Shown: positions 52,030 to 61,780 of the stretch, in pieces | Numbering within the stretch: position 1 is the first letter of the stretch | How the letters are laid out: every line of letters starts with the position of its first letter | Assembly: GCA_037015955.1 (NCBI GenBank) | Contig: CP143548.1 | Coordinates: 3,032,001-3,096,000 of the forward strand | DNA: 64,000 bases | Source: Lachnospiraceae bacterium JLR.KK008 | GTDB lineage: Bacteria > Bacillota > Clostridia > Lachnospirales > Lachnospiraceae | Reading direction: 5' to 3' | Notes under the pieces: model-generated | What the model was told of the DNA's origin: nothing | Database searches by the model: none | The model's input: the letters and a program-made list of their open reading frames with translations, nothing else | Translations under genes and position numbers: made by a program

Positions 52030-53361
52030 TCAGACGTGTACAATGTCCGTATACTCTGAAATTTCTCTGCTGATCGTTGCCAGATCTTCCAGATTCAGAT
52101 CATGCAGCCGTTCATGTCCCGTGATTCTCGCAAATGTCTTCAGTTCCTCAAAAGAACAGTTCAAAAAGTTAGCAACCCTCTGTGCACAGGCATCCACCTT
52201 TAATCTTTCACGGAGCGCCGGGTCCTGCGTTGCCACGCCTACCGGGCACTTTCCGCTGCCGCAAATGCGATATTGTCTGCAGGCTGCCGCCACCATCGCT
52301 GCACTGGCAATCGCTACCGCATCCGCTCCCATCGCCAATGCTTTGGCAAAATCTGATGACACCCGCAGACCGCCTGTGATCACAAGACTGATGTCGCTTC
52401 CCACACTGTCAAGATATTTTCTGGCGCGGTGCAGGGCATATACGGTCGGTACACTCGTCGCATCGCGGACAAGACGCGGACTTGCACCCGTGGCGCCACC
52501 CCGTCCGTCGATCGTAATGAAATCCGGCTGCGCAAATACACAATATTCCAGATCTTTCTCAATCTTTCCTGCCGCTATCTTAATACCGATTGGCCTGCCG
52601 TCAGAAGCAAACCGAAGCTGATCCACCAGGTCTTTCAAATCTTCTTTTGTATTGATGTCCGGAAATTTAGACGGACTGATAATATCCTGACCCAACGGTT
52701 TGTTCCTGATCTTTGCAATCTCCGGTGTGACCTTTTCGCCTGGCAGATGACCTCCCATGCCGGGCTTTGTTCCCTGGCCGATCTTGATCTCAATGGCGTC
52801 CGCATTCTTCAGATTATCCGGCGTCACACTGTACAGATTCGGCACATACTCAAATATGTACTTTGCAGCTGCGTCTCGTTCCTCCGGAAGGATGCCTCCC
52901 TCGCCGCTGCAAATGGCGGTTCCCGCCATGGTGCTGCCCTTTGCCAGGGCTGTTTTCACTTCTTTTGACAACGCACCAAACGACATATGGGAAATGTACA
53001 CCGGACCCGACAGCACCATTGGTTTTTTCGCATGTCTTCCGATCACAGTCACTGAATCCACCGGCGCATGTTCCTCCAGCGGAGGAGGATTGAGCTGTGC
53101 CCCGAGAATCACAATGTCATCCCAGTCCGGCATTTTCATCTTCGTGCCCATCGCCTCAATGACAGGTTTGCCGGTAGCCGCCATCTGCTGTATTTCTTTC
53201 ATATAACGATATTCATTTGTCTGGATCGTTATCTCTTTCTGTTCTTCAAATACGGCTGCTGCCTGTCCGCAGATCGGACACTGTTCCAATTCAGCAAAAG
53301 GCTTTCCTTCTTTCTCTTCATCATATAGGTAGCCACACACACTGCATTTATATTTTGCCAT
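52030..53361 (-). CDS. Rubredoxin-fused glutamate synthase-like FMN protein
   Basis: 443 aa. Residues 1-45 are a rubredoxin domain with two CxxC pairs ('YKCSVCGYLY', 'CPICGQ') that bind one iron. Residues ~90-430 are the FMN-binding barrel of glutamate synthase large subunits ('SHMSFGALSKEVKTALAKG', 'EIKIGQGTKPGMGGHLPGEK', 'ITIDGRGGATGASPRLV', 'GGLRVSSDFAKALAMGAD') with an Fe-S-type cysteine cluster ('CRQYRICGSGKCPVG'). There is no glutaminase domain, so glutamate synthesis is doubtful. With rubrerythrin next door (40-bp gap) an oxidative-stress electron-transfer role is plausible. Confidence 0.85.
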   Translation of the reverse strand: MAKYKCSVCGYLYDEEKEGKPFAELEQCPICGQAAAVFEEQKEITIQTNEYRYMKEIQQMAATGKPVIEAMGTKMKMPDWDDIVILGAQLNPPPLEEHAPVDSVTVIGRHAKKPMVLSGPVYISHMSFGALSKEVKTALAKGSTMAGTAICSGEGGILPEERDAAAKYIFEYVPNLYSVTPDNLKNADAIEIKIGQGTKPGMGGHLPGEKVTPEIAKIRNKPLGQDIISPSKFPDINTKEDLKDLVDQLRFASDGRPIGIKIAAGKIEKDLEYCVFAQPDFITIDGRGGATGASPRLVRDATSVPTVYALHRARKYLDSVGSDISLVITGGLRVSSDFAKALAMGADAVAIASAAMVAAACRQYRICGSGKCPVGVATQDPALRERLKVDACAQRVANFLNCSFEELKTFARITGHERLHDLNLEDLATISREISEYTDIVHV

Positions 53362-53401
53362 AGATCCTCCTCGCCGCCACTGTCAGCGGCGGCGTCTGTC
53401 T

Positions 53402-53941
53402 TTAATAATTGTCCGCCTTCACCTGGAAATACGCCTGAGGATGTGCACATACCGGACAAACTTCCGGCGCTTTCTTCCCGACACAGATATGGCCGCAGTT
53501 TGTGCACTGCCATACGACATCACCGTCCCTGGAGAACACCAGATCTCCTTCTATATTGGCGAGCAGTTTCCGATACCGTTCCTCATGCTCTTTCTCGATC
53601 GCTGCCACTCCTTCGAACAAAACGGCGATCTCCTCAAATCCCTCTTCTCTCGCTTCTTTCGCAAACCCGGCATACATATCTGTCCACTCAAAATTCTCGC
53701 CCTCTGCTGCTGCCTTCAGATTGTCGATTGTGGAACCGATACCGTCATGCAGCAGCTTGTACCACATCTTTGCATGTTCCTTTTCATTGGCCGCCGTCTC
53801 TTCAAATATATTGGCAATCTGCACATATCCGTCTTTACGCGCTTTGGAAGCATAGTACGTATATTTGTTTCGTGCCTGTGACTCTCCTGCAAATGCTGCC
53901 TGTAAGTTAGCTTCTGTCTTTGTTCCTTTTAAATCTGCCAT
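53402..53941 (-). CDS. Rubrerythrin
   Basis: 179 aa peroxide-reducing diiron protein. The ferritin-like domain carries '[16 protein letters not shown]' and '[18 protein letters not shown]', and the second half '[16 protein letters not shown]', giving the ExxH diiron ligands. The C-terminal rubredoxin domain ('[10 protein letters not shown]', '[11 protein letters not shown]') supplies electrons. AAAAGGAG precedes the ATG. Probably cotranscribed with the rubredoxin-GltB protein. Confidence 0.95.
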   Translation of the reverse strand: MADLKGTKTEANLQAAFAGESQARNKYTYYASKARKDGYVQIANIFEETAANEKEHAKMWYKLLHDGIGSTIDNLKAAAEGENFEWTDMYAGFAKEAREEGFEEIAVLFEGVAAIEKEHEERYRKLLANIEGDLVFSRDGDVVWQCTNCGHICVGKKAPEVCPVCAHPQAYFQVKADNY

Positions 53942-53997
53942 CTTTTTTCTCCTTTTGTATCACCCTAAAACTGTTTTTGCCTTTGTATCCTTTTCCG

Positions 53998-55188
53998 CTA
54001 TTTCACCAGACGCACCGTTTCTCTTGCGATCGCAAGTTCCTCGTTGGTCGGTACCACCATCGTTACCACCCGGGAACCTTCATCCGATAAAATGACTTCC
54101 TCACCTCTCATTTTATTTTTTTCCGGATCGATATTAGTACCCAAATATCCGATATATTGCCCGATCAACGTTCTGATCTCCGCATTGTTTTCTCCGGCAC
54201 CCGCCGTAAAAGCGATCACATCGACACCGTTCATCGCTGCGGTGTAAGCGCCGATATATTTTCCTACCCGGTACGCATAAGCCTCCAGCGCAGTCTTTGC
54301 CTTCTCATTGTTCTCCGCCGCCTCAGCGAGATCGCGGAAGTCACTGGAAAATTCCGATAACCCGAGGACGCCTGATTTTTTATTACAGATAGAAATGACT
54401 TCCTCAGCGCTCACTTCCAGTTTACCTGCAAGAAAAGAGATGATCGCCGGGTCCAGATCCCCACAGCGGGTTCCCATAATCAGACCCTCCAATGGAGTCA
54501 GACCCATGGAAGTATCCACACTTTTTCCATGGTCCACCGCAGATACCGACGCGCCATTCCCCAGGTGGCAGACAATGATCTTCAGCTCCTCTCTGTTTTT
54601 GCCAACAATCTCTGCCGCACGTGTCGATACAAAATCATGACTTGTACCATGAAAGCCGTAACGCCGTACTTTGAATTTCTCATAGTACTCATGGGGAAGC
54701 CCATATAAATAAGCCTTTTTTGGCATTGTCTGATGAAAGGCCGTATCAAATACGCCAACCATCGGTACGCCCGGCATATTTTTCTGACAGGAACGGATTC
54801 CGATCAGATTGGCCGGATTATGAAGGGGTGCCAGGTCGCTGCACGCCTCAATCTCTTTCATCACTTCCTCATTGATGATCACACTGCCCGCGAATTTCTC
54901 GCCGCCGTGCACGATGCGATGACCCACCGCATCAATCTCATCCAGACTTTTTATTACACCAACTGACGGATCTGTCAGTTTTTCAATGACATATTTAACA
55001 GCCATCGTGTGGTCCGGCATGTCCACTTCCGTTTTCACTTTGCTTCCACCCACAGGCTGATGGGTGATCGCACTGCCGTCGATGCCGATTCTCTCACACA
55101 ATCCTTTGGCCAGAACTTCTTCCGTGTCACTGTCGATCAGTTGGTACTTCAGGGAAGAACTTCCACAGTTGATCACTAATACTCGCAT
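53998..55188 (-). CDS. ackA: Acetate kinase
   Basis: 396 aa from the ATG at 55188 (GAGGAAAC upstream). 'VLVINCGSSSLKYQLID' (ASKHA phosphate-1 motif), 'VGHRIVHGGEKF', 'VFDTAFHQTMP', 'RRYGFHGTSHDFVS' and 'GIGAYTAAMNGVDVIAFTAGAGEN' (shortened: VDVIAFTAGAGEN) are complete signatures. Makes ATP and acetate from acetyl phosphate in fermentation. No pta gene is adjacent in the window. Confidence 0.96.
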   Translation of the reverse strand: MRVLVINCGSSSLKYQLIDSDTEEVLAKGLCERIGIDGSAITHQPVGGSKVKTEVDMPDHTMAVKYVIEKLTDPSVGVIKSLDEIDAVGHRIVHGGEKFAGSVIINEEVMKEIEACSDLAPLHNPANLIGIRSCQKNMPGVPMVGVFDTAFHQTMPKKAYLYGLPHEYYEKFKVRRYGFHGTSHDFVSTRAAEIVGKNREELKIIVCHLGNGASVSAVDHGKSVDTSMGLTPLEGLIMGTRCGDLDPAIISFLAGKLEVSAEEVISICNKKSGVLGLSEFSSDFRDLAEAAENNEKAKTALEAYAYRVGKYIGAYTAAMNGVDVIAFTAGAGENNAEIRTLIGQYIGYLGTNIDPEKNKMRGEEVILSDEGSRVVTMVVPTNEELAIARETVRLVK

Positions 55189-55262
55189 ATGTTTCCTCTT
55201 TTCCTTTATTTGGTTAATACCAGAATACTCTATCCATATTCTCATATAAAGCTATGAAAATG

Positions 55263-56324
55263 TCAATCATTCTCCTGCAAATACACTACTTTTTGATAAA
55301 TTTCCCTGATGAGCAGAAAAGAAAAAGGCCCCCAGATCACACCGGACAATCCATACAGTTTGATTCCTGTATAAATGGCCATCAGTATAATAACCGGATA
55401 GATACCCATTTTTTCACCGATCAGTTTCGGTTCCAGAAATTCACGCGAAAGCGCACAGCCACCGTAAAGCAGTACAATCCAGCCTGACAGCCAGAAATTC
55501 CCCTGGACCAACTGCCAGATGGCCATTGGAATCAATACACAGCCTGTCCCAATAAAAGGCAGCGCATCAAGTACCCCCGCCAGAATGCCAGCCATTACAC
55601 CGTACCTGATCCCCGACGACCAAAGGCCGGTGACACAGATGGCGGTGATCACACACATAATAATCGCCTGCGCCTTCAAATAATGCGCTGCCATTCCCAA
55701 AATTTCCGTCCCAACTTCCTCCGCTCTCGTATACCATCCAAACCGTCGCAGATCCGCCCGTATTTTTCGAAAATCTTTAGCCAGCAGAATCGTCGCGATA
55801 AAGGTCATAAGCAAAAAAGCCGCCCCTGAACAGACCATTTTCGCATATGAAACCGAATGATTCATCAGTTTTGGAAACGCTTTGACTTTCATATCCGCTG
55901 TAAAGCTGTCCACCCGTGCCAATATCAGCTCTTCCATCGCACCCGCATTGATACCCATTCCTCTCTCCATGCGGTAACAGCAATTATGAATGAATCTGGA
56001 GAAATATGCCTCATACATATCAATATTTTTTGCCATGATCCGAACCTGCTCCAACAAAACCGTAGCCGTATACCATAGGAGAGCAGTAATCACGCAGAGT
56101 ACTGTCAGCAAAATCACACCGACGAGAATATTTTTACCGATATGCAGTCTGCACTCTAATTTCCGCAGCAGTGGCTGCATCACAGAGATCAGACACAGAG
56201 CAATAAAAAAGGGCATGACAAGCGGCAGTATATATTTCACACAAAGAAAAACCGACACCGCTGTCATAACCCCTGTTATGTATTTTTTATAGTTTCCCGA
56301 CCAGAACTGTCTCAATACAATCAC
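55263..56324 (-). CDS. AI-2E/YtvI-family membrane permease
   Basis: 353 aa with about 7-8 membrane helices. An N-terminal pair is followed by a ~100-residue amphipathic region, then 'GILAGVLDALPFIGTGCVLIPMAIWQLV', the AI-2E/PerM fingerprint (DALPFIGTG). The closest described relative is sporulation membrane protein YtvI. The start appears to be GTG at 56324, 6 bp after the RluA stop. Transport role unproven in this family. Confidence 0.83.
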   Translation of the reverse strand: MIVLRQFWSGNYKKYITGVMTAVSVFLCVKYILPLVMPFFIALCLISVMQPLLRKLECRLHIGKNILVGVILLTVLCVITALLWYTATVLLEQVRIMAKNIDMYEAYFSRFIHNCCYRMERGMGINAGAMEELILARVDSFTADMKVKAFPKLMNHSVSYAKMVCSGAAFLLMTFIATILLAKDFRKIRADLRRFGWYTRAEEVGTEILGMAAHYLKAQAIIMCVITAICVTGLWSSGIRYGVMAGILAGVLDALPFIGTGCVLIPMAIWQLVQGNFWLSGWIVLLYGGCALSREFLEPKLIGEKMGIYPVIILMAIYTGIKLYGLSGVIWGPFSFLLIREIYQKVVYLQEND

Positions 56325-56329
56325 CCTGA

Positions 56330-57076
56330 TTAGTATCCTGCGGTTTCCATCATTTTATACGTGAATCTTGCAAAAGCCGCATTTTCCGGCCTCACGGCAA
56401 ACTGCTGCCGCTTTCCGGTCAAAGGATTTTCAAATGACAGTTCATTCGCGCAGAGAGCCAGCCCGCTGTCTGTCAGCCCGATTCCCTGATGCCCGATGAT
56501 CCCTTTCTCACTGCCATCTTCCGTCTTTCCATATTTTCTGTCTCCAGACAGCGGACACCCCATGTGCGCCATCTGTACGCGGATCTGATGGAAGCGGCCT
56601 GTCCGAATCTCGATCTCCGCCAGTGCGTAAGGCTCCCGCTCTTCCACGACCCGGTAAAACAATTCTGCCCGTTTCCCTTCCTGATCCCGCTCCGGCACTA
56701 CCAGTGCCCGGTTGGTCCGACTGTCCTTTTTTAAATAATCAACTCTCTGCCCCTCCATTTCCTCCGGAATACGGGCGAGCACTGCCAGATATTTTTTATT
56801 CAATCTTCCTTCTGTGAGCTGTTTACTCAGGCTGGCGGCTGCTCTCTTTGATCTGGCAAATACAAGCAGCCCTTCCACCGGCTGGTCAAGCCGATGGACC
56901 ACTCCCAGATAAGGATTCTTTTCCCCTGTCATACGGCTGAGATAGTTTTTCAGCTCACTGACCATATCGCTCTGATACCCTGCGGCCGTCTGCACTGCAA
57001 GTCCGGCAGGCTTCCGGCATACAAGTATCCCGTTATCTTCATATATTATTTTTGTCTTTCTCTCGTTCCTGCACAT
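56330..57076 (-). CDS. RluA-family pseudouridine synthase
   Basis: ~248 aa from the ATG at 57076. 'IYEDNGILVCRKPAGLAVQ', 'YLGVVHRLDQPVEGLLVFARS' with the catalytic Asp in 'HRLDQ' (where many have HRLDR), 'LNKKYLAVL' and 'IRTGRFHQIRVQMAHMGCPLSGDRKYG' (shortened: GRFHQIRVQMAHMG) identify the RluA/RluD group. There is no S4 domain. It isomerises uridines in rRNA or tRNA; the exact site is unknown. Directly upstream of the YtvI-like gene. Confidence 0.92.
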   Translation of the reverse strand: MCRNERKTKIIYEDNGILVCRKPAGLAVQTAAGYQSDMVSELKNYLSRMTGEKNPYLGVVHRLDQPVEGLLVFARSKRAAASLSKQLTEGRLNKKYLAVLARIPEEMEGQRVDYLKKDSRTNRALVVPERDQEGKRAELFYRVVEEREPYALAEIEIRTGRFHQIRVQMAHMGCPLSGDRKYGKTEDGSEKGIIGHQGIGLTDSGLALCANELSFENPLTGKRQQFAVRPENAAFARFTYKMMETAGY

Positions 57077-57244
57077 CCTGTCCCCCCAATCATGCTGATT
57101 GATACCATACCAATCCCCGTAATCATAAATATTATAGCATGGCAATACCATCCGGCAAGGAATATGCGGATAAATCAGAACAATGTTGCAATAAAAACGG
57201 GTTTACGCTATGATGGGTACAAGAATATATCAAGGAGGACGCAG

Positions 57245-57847
57245 ATGGAATACACCATTCATATAATCAACGACACGTCGGAACTGGAACACTGCCCCGT
57301 TTTCCATGTCGATCAATTCAACTGGGGCGGAGATTACCGGCCGGAAACATTCGGGCAAATGGCATATCTGAACGGACAGGGCTTTTATCTGAAGATGAGC
57401 TGTATGGAAACCGATCCAGTCTGCCATTATGGCAGAGATAATGATCCGGTCTACCTGGACAGCGCCATGGAGGCCTTTCTGGCACTTTGCCCGCCTTCCA
57501 ATTTTTACTTTAACTTCGAGTTTAATTCCAGAGGCGCTCTTCTGGCCAAATACGGAGACGGCAGACATGGCCGCACTTTCTTTACGGAAGAACAGCTAAG
57601 TCAGATTACCCGTAATGTGGAGATCCTGCCGGACCGTTGGCAGATCACTCTGCTTTTTCCGCAGACTGTTCTCACTCAATATTTCCCGGATTTTCACGCG
57701 GAAAATGGAACGAATATACGCCTGAATTTCTTTAAACTCGCAGAGGGAGAAGAGATGACTCATTTTGCAAGTTATGCGCCGATCCAGTCCCCCAAACCGG
57801 ACTTTCATCTGCCGCAGTTTTTTGCCGGCGGCATTTTAAAGGCATAA
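57245..57847 (+). CDS. Carbohydrate-binding family 9-like protein
   Basis: 200 aa from the ATG at 57245, which has AAGGAGGACGCAG upstream; the frame opens earlier but antisense to rluA. 'FHVDQFNWGGDYRPETFGQMAYL', 'GFYLKMSCMETDPV', 'VYLDSAMEAFLAL' and 'YFNFEFNSRGALLAKYGDG' match the beta-sandwich CBM9-like (DOMON-related) family. No signal peptide, so intracellular and probably not a wall glucan binder. Monocistronic, ending at a bidirectional terminator. Confidence 0.72.
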   Translation: MEYTIHIINDTSELEHCPVFHVDQFNWGGDYRPETFGQMAYLNGQGFYLKMSCMETDPVCHYGRDNDPVYLDSAMEAFLALCPPSNFYFNFEFNSRGALLAKYGDGRHGRTFFTEEQLSQITRNVEILPDRWQITLLFPQTVLTQYFPDFHAENGTNIRLNFFKLAEGEEMTHFASYAPIQSPKPDFHLPQFFAGGILKA

Positions 57848-57854
57848 AATAAAA

Positions 57855-57890
57855 GGACGGTATCTTCCGGTCTGTTCCGAGATACCGTCC
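57855..57890. terminator. Bidirectional rho-independent terminator
   Basis: GGACGGTATCT (57855-57865) pairs perfectly with AGATACCGTCC (57880-57890), with T-runs on both strands. It serves the convergent CBM9-like and aldo/keto reductase genes. Confidence 0.88.
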
Positions 57891-57937
57891 CTTTTTTCAT
57901 TTCCGTTCCTGTTATCGATATACTTGTCTGTGTATAA

Positions 57938-58888
57938 TTAAGGCAGAAATCTCCCCCTGCAGGACAGATACAGATCATACCATTCCTGACGTGTCAGATC
58001 TATACCACTGCCCTTCGCCGCGTCCGCCAGATGCGCCGGATTCATTGTTCCCAGAAGCGGCTGCATATGTGCCGGATGGCGCAGGATCCAGGCGATCGCG
58101 ATTGCCGCCTGCGGAACCTCATATTTCTCTGCCAGCTCATCCAGTTTATCATTCAGCTCCGGAAACACATCTCTGCGCCCCAAAAAAGTCCCCTGCTTGA
58201 ACCCAAACTGGAGCGGCGACCATGGCTGAATCGTTATGTCATGAAGACGACAGTAATCCAGGACGTCGCCGTTTTGACAGTTTGCCAGTAAGCCCGCACT
58301 TCTCGGCCCCTCCGCCACCTGATCCATATATAAAATATGATCGATTAACTGTGCATCTGTCACCGAAAACTGTAACTGGTTAAAGATCAGTTTCTGACTG
58401 ACTGATTTCTCCAGCAGAGCAATCTGCATCGGTTTCAGATTGCTGACTCCAAAATATTTTACTTTACCGCTCGTATACAGCTTGTCAAACGCAGCAGCGA
58501 CTTCATCAGGGTCGAAGAGCAGATCCGGACGATGCAGAAGGAGCACATCCAGGTAATCCGTGTCCATTCGTCTCAAGCTCTCTTCCACGGAATCGAGAAT
58601 AAATTTCTCCGACCAGTCAAACTTGCCATTGACAGAATCGATCCCTACCTTACTCTGAATATAGATCTTCTCACGCTCCACCTTCAGTTCTCTCATCGCA
58701 TGACCAAAAAATGCTTCCGACTTCCCTCCCGCATAGCAGACAGCGTTATCAAAAAAATTGATTCCCTCTTCCAGCGCAGCCTCCACGACCGGTACCGCCT
58801 CCTCCAGCGGGAATTTTCCCATTCTCCAGGCTCCCAGCGCGACTTCCGAAATCTGGCTAGGTCCCTGCTTTATATTCATGTACCGCAT
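57938..58888 (-). CDS. Aldo/keto reductase
   Basis: ~316 aa (alpha/beta)8 NADPH-dependent carbonyl reductase. 'GINFFDNAVCYAGGKSEAFFG' contains the catalytic Asp and Tyr, 'IYIQSKVGI' the Lys region and 'LDVLLLHRPDLL' the His. 'KYFGVSNLKPMQIALLEK' and 'IAIAWILRHP' are also conserved. The ATG at 58888 has GGAGG at better spacing than the one at 58894. The NADP-binding end is typical. Substrate unknown; YdhF-like proteins are the nearest in layout. Confidence 0.9.
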   Translation of the reverse strand: MRYMNIKQGPSQISEVALGAWRMGKFPLEEAVPVVEAALEEGINFFDNAVCYAGGKSEAFFGHAMRELKVEREKIYIQSKVGIDSVNGKFDWSEKFILDSVEESLRRMDTDYLDVLLLHRPDLLFDPDEVAAAFDKLYTSGKVKYFGVSNLKPMQIALLEKSVSQKLIFNQLQFSVTDAQLIDHILYMDQVAEGPRSAGLLANCQNGDVLDYCRLHDITIQPWSPLQFGFKQGTFLGRRDVFPELNDKLDELAEKYEVPQAAIAIAWILRHPAHMQPLLGTMNPAHLADAAKGSGIDLTRQEWYDLYLSCRGRFLP

Positions 58889-58986
58889 TGCCATATCCTC
58901 CTTTTCTTCGTGTGATTATTATATAGATCGTATCATATACCCAATTATAAGTCCACGATATACGAACCGCAAATTTTAACAAAAAA

Positions 58987-59016
58987 GAGGAACAGATGTA
59001 TATACATCCATTCCTC
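58987..59016 (-). terminator. Terminator after the reverse rubrerythrin gene
   Basis: GAGGAA...GATGTATATACATC...TTCCTC forms a long stem with a self-complementary centre, followed by TTTTTT on the minus strand, 48 bp after the gene. Confidence 0.8.
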
Positions 59017-59063
59017 CACAATCTCTCATTCATAACCTTTTATTGTTCTGTGCAATTTCCGGA

Positions 59064-59603
59064 TTATCCGAAATATCTCTTTAACAATCCCGCAAACGCC
59101 TTGCCATGTCTCGCCTCATCTTTGGCCATCTCATGAACGGTATCATGAATGGCGTCCAGATTTTGCGCTTTCGCACGTTTTGCAAGGTCAAACTTGCCGC
59201 CGGTCGCACCGTGTTCCGCTTCCACCCTCATTTTCAGATTTTTCTCCGTGGAATCAGTTACGACTTCCCCTAACAGTTCGGCAAACTTGGCGGCATGTTC
59301 GGCTTCCTCCCAGGCTGCCTTCTCCCAGTAAAGCCCGATCTCCGGATACCCTTCTCTGTGCGCCACTCTCGACATCGCAAGATACATTCCGACTTCCGCG
59401 CACTCACCATTATAATTGGCCCGCAGGTCTGCCATAATGTCTTCGCTGACACCTTTGGCGATCCCTACCACATGTTCCGCTGCCCAGCTTTCTCCATCTG
59501 TCTGCGCGTTAAATTTCTCTGTCGGTGCATTGCAGACCGGGCATCTCTCCGGTGGTTTTTCTCCTTCATGGACATAACCGCACACCTGGCATACATATTT
59601 CAT
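59064..59603 (-). CDS. Reverse rubrerythrin
   Basis: 179 aa. The rubredoxin domain is N-terminal ('[22 protein letters not shown]', shortened: CQVCGY and CPVC) and the ferritin-like diiron domain C-terminal ('[23 protein letters not shown]', '[18 protein letters not shown]', '[18 protein letters not shown]'), the order called reverse rubrerythrin, which in Clostridia acts as an NADH-dependent peroxidase with very fast H2O2 turnover. It lies 84 bp downstream of a Fur/PerR-type gene in the same direction, so PerR control is likely. Confidence 0.93.
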   Translation of the reverse strand: MKYVCQVCGYVHEGEKPPERCPVCNAPTEKFNAQTDGESWAAEHVVGIAKGVSEDIMADLRANYNGECAEVGMYLAMSRVAHREGYPEIGLYWEKAAWEEAEHAAKFAELLGEVVTDSTEKNLKMRVEAEHGATGGKFDLAKRAKAQNLDAIHDTVHEMAKDEARHGKAFAGLLKRYFG

Positions 59604-59687
59604 ATGATTACTCCCTTTCTTTTGATGGCAATCTTTTCTATCTGCTTAAAGAATGCCCTGTAACAGGAGTTTTATTCCTGTTTTTAC

Positions 59688-60080
59688 TCAGGAGAGGTTC
59701 TTTTTCATACATTTTCCGCACGTACCATAAAAATATGTAACGCTGCCGCTGATCTCTCCGTCAAAACTCTTTGACGCCATTTCATTGATTTTTGTTATAT
59801 TCTCCAGCCCCAGATCCTGTACACAACCGCACTCTCTGCATATAAAATGATAGTGCATGGAAGTATTGGGGTCAAAATGATCAACACCATCTCCGACATT
59901 AATTCTCGCAACTTCACCAAGTTCTGCGAGTAATGTCAGGTTCCTGTATACGGTACCCAGACTGATATTGGGGAATTCTTTGCGCACTTCCATATATACC
60001 TGATCTGCTGTCGGATGATCTGTTCTCCCACAGAGAAATTCTTTGATCGCTTCTCGCTGCCTGCTGTATTTTATCGCCAT
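59688..60080 (-). CDS. Fur/PerR-family metalloregulator
   Basis: 130 aa. Winged-helix domain ('QREAIKEFLCGRTDHPTADQVYMEV', 'ISLGTVYRNLTLLAELGEV') then the metal-binding dimerisation domain ('HFDPNTSMHYHFICRECGCVQDL'). CxxC zinc pairs are present at 'CREC' and near the C-terminus ('CGKCMKK'). Asp and His ligands favour PerR over Fur, matching the reverse rubrerythrin gene that follows. TTAAGGAG precedes the ATG. Confidence 0.9.
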   Translation of the reverse strand: MAIKYSRQREAIKEFLCGRTDHPTADQVYMEVRKEFPNISLGTVYRNLTLLAELGEVARINVGDGVDHFDPNTSMHYHFICRECGCVQDLGLENITKINEMASKSFDGEISGSVTYFYGTCGKCMKKNLS

Positions 60081-60117
60081 AAATTCTCCTTAAACCTTAT
60101 ATTGTTATATAGATAAA

Positions 60118-60132
60118 TAATAGAAATTATTA
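60118..60132. promoter_or_regulatory. Candidate PerR/Fur box upstream of the regulator gene
   Basis: TAATAGAAATTATTA, a near-palindrome close to the PerR consensus TTATAATNATTATAA, about 38 bp before the start codon. Suggests autoregulation; the region is AT-rich, so chance is possible. Confidence 0.4.
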
Positions 60133-60280
60133 CTGTTTTTATATCTAATAATAAAATATTATATTTTTTCCTTATTGTCAATTCTTAATAAACATTTTAG
60201 AATAATATCATGTTGCTTTTATAAAAACTATGACAGACCATGATATACTCAACATAGGTATTTCGGAGAAGAGGTTTCTT

Positions 60281-61780
60281 ATGAAATTACGAACACGACT
60301 ATTTATAACGTTCGGTACGATGGTCATTTTACCCCTCGTTCTGATGACAGTTGTTTATCTGAGTCTCGGGCTGCATATTGTCCGTACGCTTCAGCGTGAA
60401 TATGGCTTCGAGACAATCGATTACGAAACATTCTCCAATTCCATTCAGTCAGGTGGAGAGCAGACCGCATCTTTATTTTATCGTTTTCTGGATATTATCG
60501 AAAAGACACCGGAAAAACTGGAAAAAGTGGATTTTCTGTCTGCTTTAAATGCAGAAGCCAGCGAAAAGGCTTCCTATATTATAGTACGAAAAGATGCGAC
60601 ACTCTATTATGCAGGCAATGTAAAGGCAGCCGAACGGATTTTTGAAGACTTGCCTTCCTATGGTCATGGTATTTCCCACCCTGACTCCGGTTACTATTAT
60701 AGTCAATTACAGAAACTTGTGAAGCAGGCCGATTTTCTCTTTGCAGATGGTTCGCAGGGCAGTTTTTTCCTCGTCACTCCAATCAACAACATGTCTTCCA
60801 AATCGTTTCTGACCGATATGATGATCGCCATCGCCCTGATCCTGATCTTCACGGCGGCCATGTTGACTAGATGGATACACAAAAGCGTATTTCAGCCGGT
60901 CCGCAATCTGAACATTGCTATGCAGAAAATTGCCGAAGGCAATCTCGACTATTCTCTCTCTACGGAGGAGAAAGGCGAGTTCGGCGATCTGTTTCGCAAC
61001 TATGAAGACATGCGTCTTCGTCTGAAGGAGAGTATCGAAGAACAGGTTATGGGAGAACGCCATAACAAGGAATTGATCAGTAACATTTCTCATGATCTGA
61101 AAACACCGATCACCGCCATCAAAGGGTATGTGGAAGGCCTCATGGACGGTGTCGCCGATACCCCGGAAAAAATGAAAAAATATATTCAGACGGTATACAA
61201 CAAAGCAAATGATATGGACCGGCTGATCAATGAGCTGACATTTTATTCAGGCATTAACTCCAACCGTATTCCTTACAATTTCCACAGAATCAATGTAAAC
61301 GAATACTTTCGGGACTGCGTGGAAGAAGTGGGGTTCGATCTGGAATCCGAACACATACAGTTAAATTATTCGAACCTCGTCAATCCCTCTACGAGAATTA
61401 TCGCCGATCCCGAACAGTTAAAGCGCGTGATTAACAATATTATCAGTAACAGCGTCAAATATATGGATAAGCCGCAAGGCGTCATAGACATCCGCATTTT
61501 AGATGAGATCGATTCGATCCGGGTCGAGATCGAAGACAATGGCAAAGGCATTGCCGCCAAAGATCTCAGCAATATCTTTGAGCGGTTTTACCGCACGGAC
61601 GCTTCCCGTAACTCGTCAAAAGGGGGAAGCGGTATCGGTCTTTCGATTGTCAAGAAGATCGTCGAAGACCACGGAGGATATATCTGGGCAACAAGCAAAG
61701 AAAATGAAGGCACCTGTCTCCATTTTGTAATCAGAAAATACAGAGAGGTAGATGACCATGAGCAGGATATTAATCATTGA
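60281..61780 (+). CDS. Sensor histidine kinase with HAMP domain
   Basis: ~499 aa from the ATG at 60281 (GGAGAAGAGG upstream). Two membrane helices (~8-32 and ~180-202) flank a ~145-residue extracytoplasmic sensor. A HAMP domain ('LNIAMQKIAEGNLDYSLS'), the HisKA box 'LISNISHDLKTPITAIKGYVEG' with the phospho-His, and an ATPase domain ('NNIISNSVKYMDKP', 'IEDNGKGIAAKDL', 'GGSGIGLSIVKKIVEDHGG') follow. Its end overlaps the start of the response regulator gene, a normal two-component pair. Confidence 0.95.
   Translation: MKLRTRLFITFGTMVILPLVLMTVVYLSLGLHIVRTLQREYGFETIDYETFSNSIQSGGEQTASLFYRFLDIIEKTPEKLEKVDFLSALNAEASEKASYIIVRKDATLYYAGNVKAAERIFEDLPSYGHGISHPDSGYYYSQLQKLVKQADFLFADGSQGSFFLVTPINNMSSKSFLTDMMIAIALILIFTAAMLTRWIHKSVFQPVRNLNIAMQKIAEGNLDYSLSTEEKGEFGDLFRNYEDMRLRLKESIEEQVMGERHNKELISNISHDLKTPITAIKGYVEGLMDGVADTPEKMKKYIQTVYNKANDMDRLINELTFYSGINSNRIPYNFHRINVNEYFRDCVEEVGFDLESEHIQLNYSNLVNPSTRIIADPEQLKRVINNIISNSVKYMDKPQGVIDIRILDEIDSIRVEIEDNGKGIAAKDLSNIFERFYRTDASRNSSKGGSGIGLSIVKKIVEDHGGYIWATSKENEGTCLHFVIRKYREVDDHEQDINH

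Noticed and set aside
56894-57244. N-terminal extension of the CBM9-like protein
   Set aside because: Antisense to rluA; a strong AAGGAGG site marks the ATG at 57245.
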